Position numbers and translations under genes: made by a program
From: UBA6263 sp049305865
GTDB lineage: Bacteria; Patescibacteriota; Gracilibacteria; Absconditabacterales; Absconditicoccaceae
DNA: 52,575 nt
NCBI GenBank assembly: GCA_049305865.1
Contig: JBAQPP010000048.1
Coordinates: 1-52,575 of the forward strand
Reading direction: 5' to 3'
Notes under the pieces: model-generated
What the model was told of the DNA's origin: nothing
The model's input: the letters and a program-made list of their open reading frames with translations, nothing else
The model's database searches: none
Shown here: piece by piece, positions 33,585-42,702 of the stretch
Layout of the letters: every line of letters begins with the position of its first letter
Numbering within the stretch: position 1 is the stretch's first letter

Positions 33585-34733
33585 TTAAATCTTAAATTGT
33601 TTATTTATTTCAGTATTATTTCACTTAGAAACTGCTGTTTTTCGTTTCTCAACCATAACACTATTCAATTTTATATTATCAAGAAAATTTTCATCTTCTT
33701 CTTTTATTCTAAAATCATCCATTTCTTCATATTTTTTAATAACTGCTTCTAAATACTTTTTTGGATTTCAATAAGTAATATTATCTATCATTCCAGATCT
33801 AGCTAAATTTTTTCATTTCTTCTTTTTTTTGTCAGCGTCAGCAATCACTTTTAACAATTCTCACTGCATTCTATTCCTTTCTGTTGTTATTCTTATAAGA
33901 TCTTTCATCCCTTCTCATGGAACAAGTACTTGATCAGCTATCGCGTCTAAAACTAGATTTTGAACACTATAAGTATATTTTCTTAAATCATCATTTTTAA
34001 GAGCTATTCCAATAAATCCAGTATCAAATCAATCCTTCTTCATTCATTCCATTCGTTCAGAAATATTAAGTTTTTTTTCTCCAGTCTCTGCTTGAACAGA
34101 TTCATATGATTGATTTTTTAAAATATCACCAAAGTCATTAAATGCTTTTTGATCTCAATAGATTGCTATCATAATCTTTTTTATTGATTGTTTTTCGTCT
34201 TTTTCTGGCTGTATTTTTTGAAATGATACAACACCATTCATAATAGCTTTTGCTGCTTGTTTTGCTGTTAGATTCCCTATAATCCCCGTACCCAAAGCAG
34301 GGAAAATAACAGTTTCCAATCATTTTCTATTAGCCTCTATTAAAGCATTGGAAACAGAAGACGAAACAACATTAAATTCTTCTTCAGCAGAAGATGCTAC
34401 AGATACGACATGAATAAGAAATTTTGATTTTCATCAACCAGATTCTGTTAATGTGGCTTTACTCCATTTTTGAAATTTTCTAATATCTTTTCCTTCTTGT
34501 TGTTTCTCGGTTTCTATTATTTGTTCATATTCTTCCATTCATTTAAGCGCGCCTCCCCTCACTATAGCTCAGCCAACACCACCAAAAGATGCCGCTCAAT
34601 TAAAGTGTGGTACAACGTAAGCATCTGCTTCAATCTGAGTCATATCATTCAAAACAAGAGATATATTCAAATCTCATTCAACAATATTTATTGTATTTTT
34701 CTCACTTCATGAAGAACTAATAGTATTAAGCAT
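33585..34733 (-). CDS. Macrodomain protein with a C-terminal extension
   Basis: 382 residues. An N-terminal macrodomain (about 20-180): IEADAYVVPHFNGAASFGGV, GGAIVRGGALKGMEEYE, KFLIHVVSVASS, and ETVIFPALGTGIIGNLTAKQ, matching the ADP-ribose-binding loops of Appr-1''-P processing proteins. Residues 190-382 are a charged, helical extension without recognised domain (KNLARSGMIDN..., ending KGNNTEINKQFKI). Macrodomains bind or remove ADP-ribose, and several act in phage defence or in reversing toxin modification. Its target is unknown. Neighbours: an unknown gene, a Pif1-like helicase and an AlkZ-like protein. Confidence 0.8.
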
Positions 34734-34957
34734 ATGATATATATTATATATAAAGCACTATATTATAGTATAAACATTAAATATATAAAGTCAATATTTT
34801 AAACTAATTATTTAAATATAAATATGAAGTCAAAATAACTTAGATTTAAACAAATTTATTAAAAGCATTACTTAAAATAGTAAGTTATTTTTTTATTAAT
34901 TGTATTCTTTGATGTAATTAATAAATATAGTTTATCATTTAAAATTAATTGTACTTT

Positions 34958-36340
34958 ATGCTAAATATTGATAATCTCTCCCCTGATGCTAAAACTAGAT
35001 ATAAACAAATTCTAAAAAAACGAAAAGATAATACTGATGCTTTGTCATTTCTAAAGCAACTAGATACTACGGATAATTGTATCTTCCTGACTGGTAAAGC
35101 TGGTACAGGCAAATCTACTCTTATCAAAGATGTGATAGAATTTTGTACAGGTATATCCAAACCACCTCTAGCACTATGATCTACTGGTATCTCAGCACTC
35201 AATATATGATGACAGACTGTTCATTCTTTTTTTTCTTTATGAATCGAGAATGTATATTTCAAAGATATCCAGCATTATCTCATGGATAAAAAAAATAGAC
35301 AATATAAACTCAAAAAGAAAAAAGTTAAGACTCTTATCAATGTACCATTTGTGATTATAGATGAGATCAGTATGCTCAACTCTAGTACTATAGATTGTAT
35401 CAATTTTTTGATGTCATATAATCTAGCAAAAGAAACCTGAGATTCTAGTCTAGCAAGGAAACCATTCTGAGGTAAGCCAGTCATTTTCGTTTGAGATGTA
35501 TTTCAATTACCACCAGTTAGTAATCAGGATTGGAAAGATAAATTTACAAATCATTATGAGAGCGAACGATTTTTTGATTCCATCACATTCAAAAATAAAT
35601 TACCATATGATATCCTAGAACTCAAAAAAAATTATAGACAAGAACATGATCAATTTTTCTGAGATATCCTAGACGCTATAAGAAACGAAACTATATCCGA
35701 TTTCCATCTTTCTGTATTAAATAAACAACTATGAGAAGTTGATTGAGATATTATATTGTTGTCTACACATAGAAATAAAGTAGATAACGTAAACAATAAA
35801 AAGCTGTTTGAATTACCATGAAAAGAATATCTCTATCACTGAGAGACTGAGTGAAAATTTCCAGATGGTATGAAAAAGGCTGATGATATACTCAGATTAA
35901 AACAATGAGCAAAGGTGATGATGATTACCAACGATATATCAGGTAGATGGATCAATTGATCTATGTGATTTATAAAAAGCCTATGAGAAGACTTCGTTGA
36001 CGTCGAAATATGAAACGAAATTATTTCTGTTTTACCAGAGACGCGATACAACAGAGAAGTTACGATTACTGATAAATGAGTAGTTCAAGAAGATATACTA
36101 TGAACATATTCACAACTACCTATGAAACTCGCCTACTCTATCACTATCCACAAATCACAATGAATGACTTTCGATGCTTGCACACTAGATCTTTATGGCA
36201 CATTTACTTGATGACAAGCATATACAGCACTCAGTAGATCAAGGACTTTAGCCTGAATAAAATTATTAACTAAGATAGAAAAAAGACAGTTGTTTTTTCA
36301 TCCTGCAATCAAAAAATTTATTCAAGAACATATGACTTAA
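34958..36340 (+). CDS. Pif1-like DNA helicase
   Basis: 460 residues, with Walker A IFLTGKAGTGKSTLIK (about 44-59), PPLALGSTGISALNIGGQTVHSFF, Walker B FVIIDEISMLN, GGKPVIFVGDVFQLPPV, LKKNYRQEH, and the C-terminal YSITIHKSQGMTFD (motif V) with AYTALSRSRTL (motif VI). This is a full set of superfamily 1B Pif1/RecD2-like motifs. It unwinds DNA 5' to 3' and may resolve G-quadruplexes or act in repair. The start is set at ATG 34958; an in-frame TTG is 9 bases upstream. AlkZ-like gene follows by 21 bases. Confidence 0.9.
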
Positions 36341-36361
36341 TTTATAATTCATTCAGTAATA

Positions 36362-37429
36362 ATGAAAAATATTATTGAGCTTCGCCTCCAATCTCACTGA
36401 CTTGTAGACAAACCATTTGCTACACCAGCAGAAGTTGTACGTCATTATGGATGTATCCAATCTCAAGATCTATATCAAGCTACACGAGTTGTGGCCTCTC
36501 GTACTGATAATGCTTCTTATGATAACATCAAACAAGCATGTAGAGATTGATCTATTATTCGTACTTGGCCTATGCGTGGTACATTACATTATATAGCTCC
36601 AGAATACGTCCATTGATTGCTCGATATTTGTGCATCCAAAACTTTAGCTTCGTTTATAAAACGTAGAGAATTTTTGTGAATATCACCAAAACATGCAGAA
36701 CAAGCATTATCTATTATAGATTCTTCCCTTAGGGGTTGAAAATCATTGACTCGTAGTCAGATTGGACAGGTCCTTTTGGAATGATGAATCCCCATGCAAA
36801 CTCAACGAGTTTATCATCTCACTTGCTATGCGGCTACTAGTAAATTGATTTGCTTTGGTCCTCCTACAGATACAGAAGAAACATTTGTTCTTCTTGATGA
36901 ATGGGTATCCAAAAAAAATACAACGACACAAGAAAATTATACTGAACTTGCTCGTATGTATATCCGCAGTCATGGTCCTTGCACTGTCGATGATCTTGCA
37001 CGATGGTCTGGACTATGAAAATGAGAGTCTAAAAAAGCTATCGAACTAGTACAGCATGAATTTGAGAAATTAGAATATAACGGTAAACAATATTTTTATC
37101 AAAATTATGAAAAAACTAAATCAGATTTTGGTCTACGTTTATTATGATGATTTGATGAATATTTCCTTGCTTATAAAGATAGATCCATAGTCGCTGATAT
37201 TGAGCATCATGGTAAACTTTTCACTACAAATGGTATTTTCTTTCCACTGATTATGCTAGATGGAAAAATTATTTGAACACGGAAAAGAAAAATTAAAAAA
37301 AATATGATAGATATCAATATTTCTATAATAGACAAAAAGGCTAAATTTGATAATCAAAAATTAAAAGAACAAGCAAAAAAATATGCTAATTTTTTATGAA
37401 TAACTGATGTAAATTTAATATTTGAATAA
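36362..37429 (+). CDS. AlkZ-like winged-helix DNA glycosylase family protein
   Basis: 355 residues. Winged-helix region starts MKNIIELRLQSHGLVDKPFA, then VVRHYGCIQSQDLYQATRVV: this Q-x-Q-like pair (IQSQD) corresponds to the catalytic motif of the AlkZ/YcaQ family, which unhooks interstrand cross-links. IIRTWPMRGTLHYIAPE, RGPCTVDDLARWSGL-like and a final LLGGFDEYFLAYKDRS are family features. It might repair cross-linked or alkylated DNA together with the Pif1-like helicase, with which it is probably co-transcribed (21-base gap). Confidence 0.78.
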
Positions 37430-37452
37430 GAAAACTAATCCAACTATGCTAA

Positions 37453-37475
37453 ATAGGAATTTTTTTAATTCCTAT
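37453..37475. terminator. Palindromic hairpin between convergent genes
   Basis: ATAGGAATT (37453-37461) and AATTCCTAT (37467-37475) with a 5-base T loop. Sits between the AlkZ-like stop (37429) and the stop of the minus-strand gene (37487), so could end transcription from both sides. There is no long T run after the stem, so this is tentative. Confidence 0.4.
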
Positions 37476-37486
37476 GTGATATCTTA

Positions 37487-37984
37487 CTATCTTGATCTTG
37501 ATGGACGAGATGGTCTACCTCATTTATGGAATCATCCTCATGAGGGTTTATGTCAGTATCCGCCAGATGGTTTATTTGGACGATGTCATCATTTACTCTC
37601 TTCTCTAAATGGTCTGCTATCTTCCCTTTGTGGTCCATCTTCTCTAGCTGGTCTAGGAGCATGTCCTCCATATCTTGCTGATGGTCTACCTTCACCTCTA
37701 GAAAATCCATTATTACCATAGCTCTTATCTTTTCTAGGTCAGAAAGAAGTACGTTCTGGTCTTGGAGTATAATCCTTTACTACTTCTACTTTGGGAGCAT
37801 TGATAGTATTTAGATTGATAATATTGAGTATTGCCCCTGCTCCTTCTATTGCAGCAAGAGAAGTTTTTATAAGAGTCATTAGCTCTGTGTTTGATAATCA
37901 TTTAGGTACTGGGATAATCATATCACTAACAATAGTGGTTTTTTTATCAGTGTGTAACTGAAAAATAATAAGTAATTCTGTCAT
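37487..37984 (-). CDS. Protein with Arg/Gly/Pro-rich C-terminal tail
   Basis: 165 residues from ATG (rc of 37982-37984). The first 75 form a compact acidic-neutral domain (MTELLIIFQLHTDKKTTIV...). From about residue 80 the chain is low-complexity: Arg, Gly, Pro, Ser, Lys, ending SGGFHKGGRPSRPSRSR. RG-rich tails usually bind RNA and favour condensates. N-terminal family not recognised. Several tail Gly are UGA. Lies near other likely RNA-binding proteins (cold-shock protein, DEAD-box helicase). Confidence 0.6.
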
Positions 37985-38046
37985 GTTTAAATAGCATATA
38001 AAATTATGATATCAGTGTATAGATTAATCTAACATAAGCAATACAC

Positions 38047-38070
38047 AAAAAAAGAGGAGATTACTCCTCT
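38047..38070 (-). terminator. Rho-independent terminator
   Basis: Read on the minus strand, AGAGGAG, loop TAAT, CTCCTCT, then T7 (38070 down to 38047), about 20 bases after the stop of the 144-aa gene. Confidence 0.8.
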
Positions 38071-38088
38071 TCTATATCATTAATATTA

Positions 38089-38523
38089 TTATATTGCTGA
38101 ATCTTCCTCTTCTTCATCATCACCATCATCACCTCATCAACTATTCATAGAGTTTAGTAAATGCTTATATACTTTTTGATATTTTTCTTCTTCTATCGGC
38201 TCTTCCATTTTTTGATGTACTTTCATTCATTTTTTCGCAATTTCAATAAGATCCCATTTATCGTTTTCATTTATTTTCATACGGTCTATTATTGAAATAA
38301 CTACTCTTGATGATATAGCTCGTCATCACTCAGCATAATCTTTTAATGTAGCTTTAAGCTCTTCAAAACTCACTATAGATTTTTGTTCTAATTCAGCAAA
38401 AGAATAAATTTTATCTTTAGCTTCCAAAACTTTTACCAATCTTTGTTTAGCTGTATCTCCTCTTTGAAATTTTGCAGATGATCTTCTCATTTGATGGACC
38501 TCAGGCGAAGTTTTTTTCTTCAT
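38089..38523 (-). CDS. Charged protein of unknown function (144 aa)
   Basis: ATG (rc of 38521-38523) to tandem TAA (rc of 38089-38091). N terminus strongly basic (MKKKTSPEVHQMRRSSAKFQ), central helical region (about 25-115), and a C-terminal acidic tail (GGGDDGDDEEEEDSAI). The pattern basic start/acidic tail is seen in chaperone-like or nucleic-acid-binding proteins, but no family is recognised. Its promoter region contains a 12-base perfect inverted repeat (38545-38578). Terminator downstream. Confidence 0.6.
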
Positions 38524-38544
38524 AATATATCATTATAAATATAA

Positions 38545-38578
38545 AATTATAATTTATTATATATATTAAATTATAATT
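38545..38578. promoter_or_regulatory. AT-rich perfect inverted repeat (possible operator)
   Basis: AATTATAATTTA (38545-38556) and TAAATTATAATT (38567-38578), 10-base spacer. It sits 22 bases upstream of the 144-aa gene start in the divergent region shared with the acidic 39-aa gene. Could be an operator or only low-complexity sequence. Confidence 0.35.
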
Positions 38579-38706
38579 GTCAAATATTTATAAATAATTT
38601 ATCTACTATATCAATAAAGACTATCTATTCACTATCTTTTTATTATAGTTATATGTGTATCAAGAATAGGTACGAGAAACCTTTTATATTCTAACCTCGA
38701 AACACA

Positions 38707-38826
38707 ATGACAGACGAAACAACTGTAGAAGAAGTAGTAGCAACAGACGCTACTGAAGCAACTCCTGAAGCAACTGAAGCAGAAGAAATAGTTCCTGAAG
38801 CAACTGAAGAAGTAGCTGCAGAATAA
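38707..38826 (+). CDS. Tiny acidic protein (39 aa)
   Basis: ATG at 38707 to TAA at 38824-38826. It is all Glu, Ala, Thr, Val, Asp, Pro and Ile with no aromatic residues, no Lys or Arg, and a repeated PEATE block (MTDETTVEEVVATDATEATP, then EATEAEEIVPEATEEVAAE). No UGA. A strong intrinsic terminator follows 21 bases after the stop, and a fairly long upstream gap could hold its own promoter, so it is probably a real monocistronic gene. Function unknown. Confidence 0.55.
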   Translation: MTDETTVEEVVATDATEATPEATEAEEIVPEATEEVAAE

Positions 38827-38847
38827 TTATCTTTTCAACTTATCAAT

Positions 38848-38878
38848 AAAATTACTCTTTAGGGAGTAATTTTTGTTT
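38848..38878 (+). terminator. Rho-independent terminator of the 39-aa gene
   Basis: AAAATTACTC (38848-38857), short loop, GAGTAATTTT (38864-38873), followed by T. Confidence 0.8.
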
Positions 38879-38949
38879 AAAAAAAATAACACTGGACTAT
38901 TTCAATATTAAGCGTACAAATTATACATTTATCTCCTAGCCTTATAGAT

Positions 38950-39162
38950 ATGAGTTCACTAGAAAAATGATCAAAATTTAAAGCAAGTGAAAAGATTCCC
39001 GCTACCTGAAGATATAAATGTTTAGTTTGTTGATTGATAATAGAGATCCAGCAAAAATTTATAGATATGTGATCAACTTTTTTTTCATGCCCTATCTGTC
39101 ATGCCTGAGAAGATAGCTGACCAAAATGACCACAAGATCAGATCCGAGAATATTTAGGATAG
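38950..39162 (+). CDS. Small zinc-ribbon protein (70 aa)
   Basis: ATG at 38950. Two CxxC knuckles: YKCLVCGLIIE (residues 24-27) and FFSCPICHAGE (about 47-50), spaced as in a rubredoxin-like/zinc-ribbon fold; the N terminus reads MSSLEKGSKFKASEKIPATG. Small zinc ribbons of this form occur in many CPR genomes, function unknown. Convergent with the 90-aa gene (2 bases between stops). Confidence 0.7.
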
Positions 39163-39164
39163 TT

Positions 39165-39437
39165 TTATCTTTGGTTTCTTTGATTGTATCATCTACATAG
39201 ATCAGCCAATGGCTTAGCATCTTTTTCTAGTATATCTTTTAGTCAGATAGATATATTTTTCAATTTGTCAGATACCTGAGGATGTCACATATTCATATCG
39301 TTTACAGAGTCTTTCTCAAACTTAGCTGTTAATATAGCAAAAAGTTCAGCTAAGGCATCATAATCCAGATTGCCAATATCTTCTCAAAGCTCATTCATAG
39401 TTCAATCATATCTTTCAATTATTTTAGAGTGCTTCAT
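39165..39437 (-). CDS. Unknown protein (90 aa) with long structured leader
   Basis: ATG (rc of 39435-39437) to TAA (rc of 39165-39167). Helical, acidic (MKHSKIIERYDGTMNELGED), no Cys pairs, no membrane segment. It ends ADLCRGYNQRNQR. No family recognised. Its 5' leader (39493-39652) contains the multi-hairpin element that also precedes the DEAD-box helicase gene, so the two genes may share post-transcriptional control. Confidence 0.55.
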
Positions 39438-39492
39438 TTCAAATATTATAAATTAAATATAATTATAATTACATAAACCAGATTTTTAATCA

Positions 39493-39652
39493 ATAAAATA
39501 AGACGCCAATCCCACCATTGTGGGATAACGTCGTTTTTTGTTCGACCACCAACAATGGTTGGATGAGAGAACAATGCAGCTTGCTGTATATCCAGCTTTC
39601 GCTCTTGTCCTAAGCGAAGTTTTAGCTGAATAGAAATTATTAAAATTTCTAT
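39493..39652 (-). ncRNA. Leader element copy A (novel structured RNA candidate)
   Basis: Read on the minus strand: stem 1 ATAGAAATT...AATTTCTAT (39652-39630); stem 2 CAGCT+AAAAC+TTCGCT...AGCGAA+AGCTG; further hairpins, including CCAAC-CATT-GTTGG; then stem 3 GACG...CGTC (39529-39502), which encloses ATCCCAC-AATG-GTGGGAT and is followed by the T-rich TTATTTTAT. Copy B (42390-42491) has the same order of stems and an identical 15-base end box (plus-strand ATAAAATAAGACGCC). It lies between the cold-shock protein terminator and the 90-aa gene. Possibly a regulatory leader with a terminator-like 3' stem. Confidence 0.5.
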
Positions 39653-39655
39653 GTA

Positions 39656-39682
39656 ACAAAAAAGACCCGCCTAAGCGAGTCT
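39656..39682 (-). terminator. Rho-independent terminator of the cold-shock gene
   Basis: On the minus strand AGACTCGC, loop TTAG, GCGGGTCT (one G-T pair), then T6. The plus-strand version has a mismatch, so it is best read as minus-strand. Confidence 0.7.
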
Positions 39683-39711
39683 TTTTTTTCAAAATATCTG
39701 AAGAAAATCTA

Positions 39712-39909
39712 CTATGCAGGTTGTACGTCTTGAGCTTGTGTTTTACCTGTTCTGTCATTTTTCCCAAGAACGAAAGTTACTTCGTCTCCTTCTTTTGGCT
39801 GATAGTTTTCTACACATCCAGAAATATGGAAAAAGAATTCTCCATCAGATGCAAGAATAAAACCAAAATTTTTCTCTTCTATCCACTTTTTGATAGTTCC
39901 TTGTTTCAT
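39712..39909 (-). CDS. csp: Cold-shock domain protein
   Basis: 65 residues, the full single-domain length. MKQGTIKKWIEEKNFGFILA matches the Csp start (RNP-1-like KNFGFI), with DGEFFFHISGCV as the RNP-2-like FFHxS motif, and YQPKEGDEVTFVLGKNDRTG. It is an OB-fold single-stranded RNA/DNA-binding protein, which melts RNA structure. Its own terminator follows. It is followed on the same strand by leader element A. Confidence 0.93.
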   Translation of the reverse strand: MKQGTIKKWIEEKNFGFILASDGEFFFHISGCVENYQPKEGDEVTFVLGKNDRTGKTQAQDVQPA

Positions 39910-40004
39910 AATAATTAGTGAAAAAAAATTAAAAGTCTATTAAGTTCTTAATACCTAATATTAGATATAATATAATGATTTCCTTTGATTATACAAGTAC
40001 AATA

Positions 40005-40460
40005 TTATCTAAATAAAAAAACGGGGGTTCAAAAGAATTCCCCGTCAAATATCCTATTTATAAGCTTCTTTGAAAAACTCAAATACGGCTTTATAAATAA
40101 TCCCATAACAAAATATACCAAAGCATAATACTTCAACATATCTATGCTCAGGATAAAATCCTGTTTATACATAGCTATAAGGGTTATTTCAAAATACGGT
40201 AAACTACATACGACATAAAGAAGTACTTCCATAAACCAATTCTTTACGACTATATTTATACGTCTACCATACATGATAGCAATGATATTTGGGAAAGTTA
40301 CCAAAAATGATTTAATCAAGCAGAATATAATTATACTCATATCCATCTTTAATATAGCCATCTGAACAATCAAAGTGCTTATAATAATGGAAACATACAA
40401 GCTTATATACTCTACCCAGAACTCTCTAGTGACAAGAGCTTTTACAAAATTTTTCTTCAT
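40005..40460 (-). CDS. Small multi-pass membrane protein (AlaE-like)
   Basis: 151 residues under code 25. Four hydrophobic segments. Pattern resembles the AlaE L-alanine exporter: VTFPNIIAIMYGRRINIVVK, SLPYFEITLIAMYKQD, and YFVMGLFIKPYLSFSKKL. The family assignment is tentative. The frame passes a UGA at 40029-40031 that, in the standard code, would be the stop; with UGA as Gly eight more residues (GTPVFLFR) follow. These are encoded inside the terminator hairpin 40018-40046. Confidence 0.5.
40018..40046 (-). terminator. Terminator overlapping the 3' end of the membrane-protein gene
   Basis: On the minus strand ACGGGG...CCCCGT followed by T7. The UGA codon of the gene sits in the loop. The stem lies inside the extended reading frame, so it both terminates and codes. 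Confidence 0.75.
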
Positions 40461-40522
40461 ATACTTTTTTGTTTTGAAATTTATTATAACCTTTCCAGAT
40501 ATATTTTCAAAAGAATAAATTC

Positions 40523-40550
40523 AAAAAAAACCTGATGAAATATCAGGCTT
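40523..40550 (-). terminator. Rho-independent terminator of the DEAD-box gene
   Basis: On the minus strand CCTGAT-ATTTC-ATCAGG followed by T8. It lies 13 bases after the stop. Confidence 0.8.
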
Positions 40551-40562
40551 TTATAGGTATAT

Positions 40563-42374
40563 TTAATAACTTTTTCCATATTTTTTATCAGATGATCAGT
40601 AAGACTTTCTATCAGAAGATCATCAATATTTCTTATCTCAGTATCAACCACCATATTTTTTATCTCAATATCAACTACTTGGTTTCCCATAATTACTCTT
40701 ACCCTTATATCATCCAGATCCAGAATCTCTTGAATATGATTTACCATAAGATTTTTTATTGTCATAGCTATCTCTTGATGGGGCCGTACTTGATTCTTTT
40801 GCTATACTTACAAGAGATTTTCAGTCTTGTCTTTGAGATTTAAATTTGCTTATTATTATTTCTGCTTTTGCACTAGGCACTGTAACAAAAGAAAAGTCTT
40901 CCATTACTCTTACATCATCTATATCTCTTCCACTTACACCAGTTTCTTGATAAATATATTCCACCAATGACCTAGGTGAATATCATTTCAATTTACCTAT
41001 AGCTAGGAATAATCTTGTGCTTCAATTACTAGAATATGCTTGTCTCGTACCAGCTTTATCTATTGGTCTATAGTTATCTTCACTCAATTCATTTTGGTAA
41101 GCCATTTTCAATAACGCTGCGATTATCTTATTAGCATCATTATCGACCAATAATTCACTAACAAATTCACCATATTTATCTAAATTTCAAGCTTCTATCA
41201 TTGCATAGATACTACTCTTTAGTCTAGTTTGTTTATTTTTAATAACGTTTTTAATTTCAGGCATTTCAGCTTTTTTGATATCAGATTTTGTAGCTCTTTG
41301 AAAGAATCAAAGTTTCTTATATTCACTTCCAGTCACAAAAGTAATAGCTTTTCATGTCTTACCTGCCCTACCAGTTCTACCTATTCTATGTACATATCTT
41401 TCAGGATCTTGAGGAAAATTATAATTTACAACATGAGTCATATCATTTACATCTATTCATCTAGCAGCTACATCAGTCGCTATAAGTATTTTAACCTTTT
41501 TATTTTTAAATAATTTCAGAATATTTTCTCTTTGTTTTTGTGCTATATCTCAGTGAAGAGCTTGTGCCATATATCCTCTCTCATGAAGTTTATTAAATAA
41601 AAAATCTACATCGGCCTTTGTCTTACAGAAAACAATTCAGTAAAAATCTGGTTCGTTATCCATCACCCTACACAAAGCTTCAAATTTATCTCTTTCATTT
41701 ACTTCCAAATAAAATTGTTCAGTTTGTGCAAGATCAGATTGTGCTTTTTTAGCTGATATAAGCTGACATTCTCACATATATTTTTTTACAATACTCAATA
41801 TTTCATTTGGCATAGTAGCTGAGAATAAAAGCACTCTTTTATCTTTCTTAGTTTTAGCAAATATCTTTTTAATATCATCTAGGAATCACATATTCAACAT
41901 TTCATCTGCTTCATCTAGTATAAAATAAGCAAGATTATCAAGTTTTATACTTCATCTATCCATATGGTCCATGATCCTTCATGGCGTACCTACAACTATA
42001 TCTACTCACCTTTTCAATGCTCTGTTTTGAGTTTCATAAGATGCTCATCCATATATAGAAGTTATCTGTAATCAAGTACCACTTTGTAAGGAAGATATTT
42101 CTTCAGCAACTTGTACCGCAAGTTCTCTAGTAGGTACGAGTATGATCGCTTGGATATTCTTGGATGGAGTTAACAATTCTATCAAAGGTATACCAAAAGC
42201 AGCAGTTTTACCAGTTCAGGTATCTGCTTGTCATATAATGTTTTTTTCATTAGCCAAAAGTAATGGGATTACCTGGCTTTGTATCTCTGACGGTGTTTCA
42301 AATCATTTTTTTGCCAATGCATCCAATGTTTTACTAGTCAATCAAAGCACTTTAAAGGCTTCTAAGTTTGTCAT
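40563..42374 (-). CDS. deaD: DEAD-box RNA helicase with DbpA-type RNA-binding domain and Gly/Lys/Ser/Tyr tail
   Basis: 603 residues. Q motif (GFETPSEIQSQVIPLLL), Walker A IGQADTGTGKTAAF, Ia LVPTREL, DEAD (FILDEADEMLNMGF), SAT (LLFSATMP), IATDVAARGID and HRIGRTGRAG. C-terminal DbpA-like domain (about 470-540: TRLFLAIGKLKGYSP, YQETGVSGRDIDD, FSFVTVPSAKA). A repeated tail follows (GYGDKKYGGGYGDKKYGG... KKYGKSY), low-complexity and probably disordered. CsdA/DeaD-like helicases remodel rRNA and mRNA in the cold and aid ribosome assembly. The leader holds element B. Many tail and P-loop Gly are UGA. Confidence 0.93.
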
Positions 42375-42389
42375 ATTAGTTTTGAAATT

Positions 42390-42491
42390 ATAAAATAAGA
42401 CGCCGAAAATTCTGAAAGAAGTTTAACGTCGTTTTTACCCCGCTTTAGCGTTTGTAGTGTAAAGCGGAATAGAAAATATTTAATTTTCTAT
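42390..42491 (-). ncRNA. Leader element copy B (novel structured RNA candidate)
   Basis: Read on the minus strand: stem 1 ATAGAAAA...TTTTCTAT (42491-42469), stem 2 CCGCTTTA...TAAAGCGG (42466-42439), then GTAAAAACGACGTTA, stem 3 GACG...CGTC (42430-42399) and the T-rich TTATTTTAT 15 bases before the DEAD-box ATG. Matches copy A in order and in the boxes TTCTATTC, ACGACGTTA and GGCGTCTTATTTTAT; sequence within loops differs and the arms keep pairing despite change in stem 2, the sign of a conserved RNA shape. Confidence 0.5.
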
Positions 42492-42494
42492 GTG

Positions 42495-42546
42495 GTAAAA
42501 AGTGGTAACAATAAAAAGCATGAAGACGGCTCTTACCACTTTTTAC
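42495..42546. terminator. Long inverted repeat upstream of the DEAD-box leader
   Basis: GTAAAAAGTGGTAA (42495-42508) and TTACCACTTTTTAC (42533-42546) are perfectly complementary, 14 bases each, with a 24-base loop. Possibly a bidirectional terminator or part of the leader RNA. Confidence 0.55.
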
Positions 42547-42616
42547 TTTGTTTTCACTATCTTGGATTATACAGATTACAACTGAAATTACCATAGAAAT
42601 AAATTTAGACCAAAAT

Positions 42617-42644
42617 TTGCCAAATTCAGATTTTTTATTATAAT
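42617..42644 (+). promoter_or_regulatory. Sigma-70-like promoter of the OLD-family gene
   Basis: TTGCCA (42617-42622), 16-base spacer, TATAAT (42639-42644), 58 bases before the ATG at 42703. This is one of the better promoter matches in the window. Confidence 0.6.
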
Positions 42645-42702
42645 TATATAGGCGTTTAATAAGTCGTTATCCGCTTCAAGGTTTATACGTTTCAAGCTTA
42701 TT

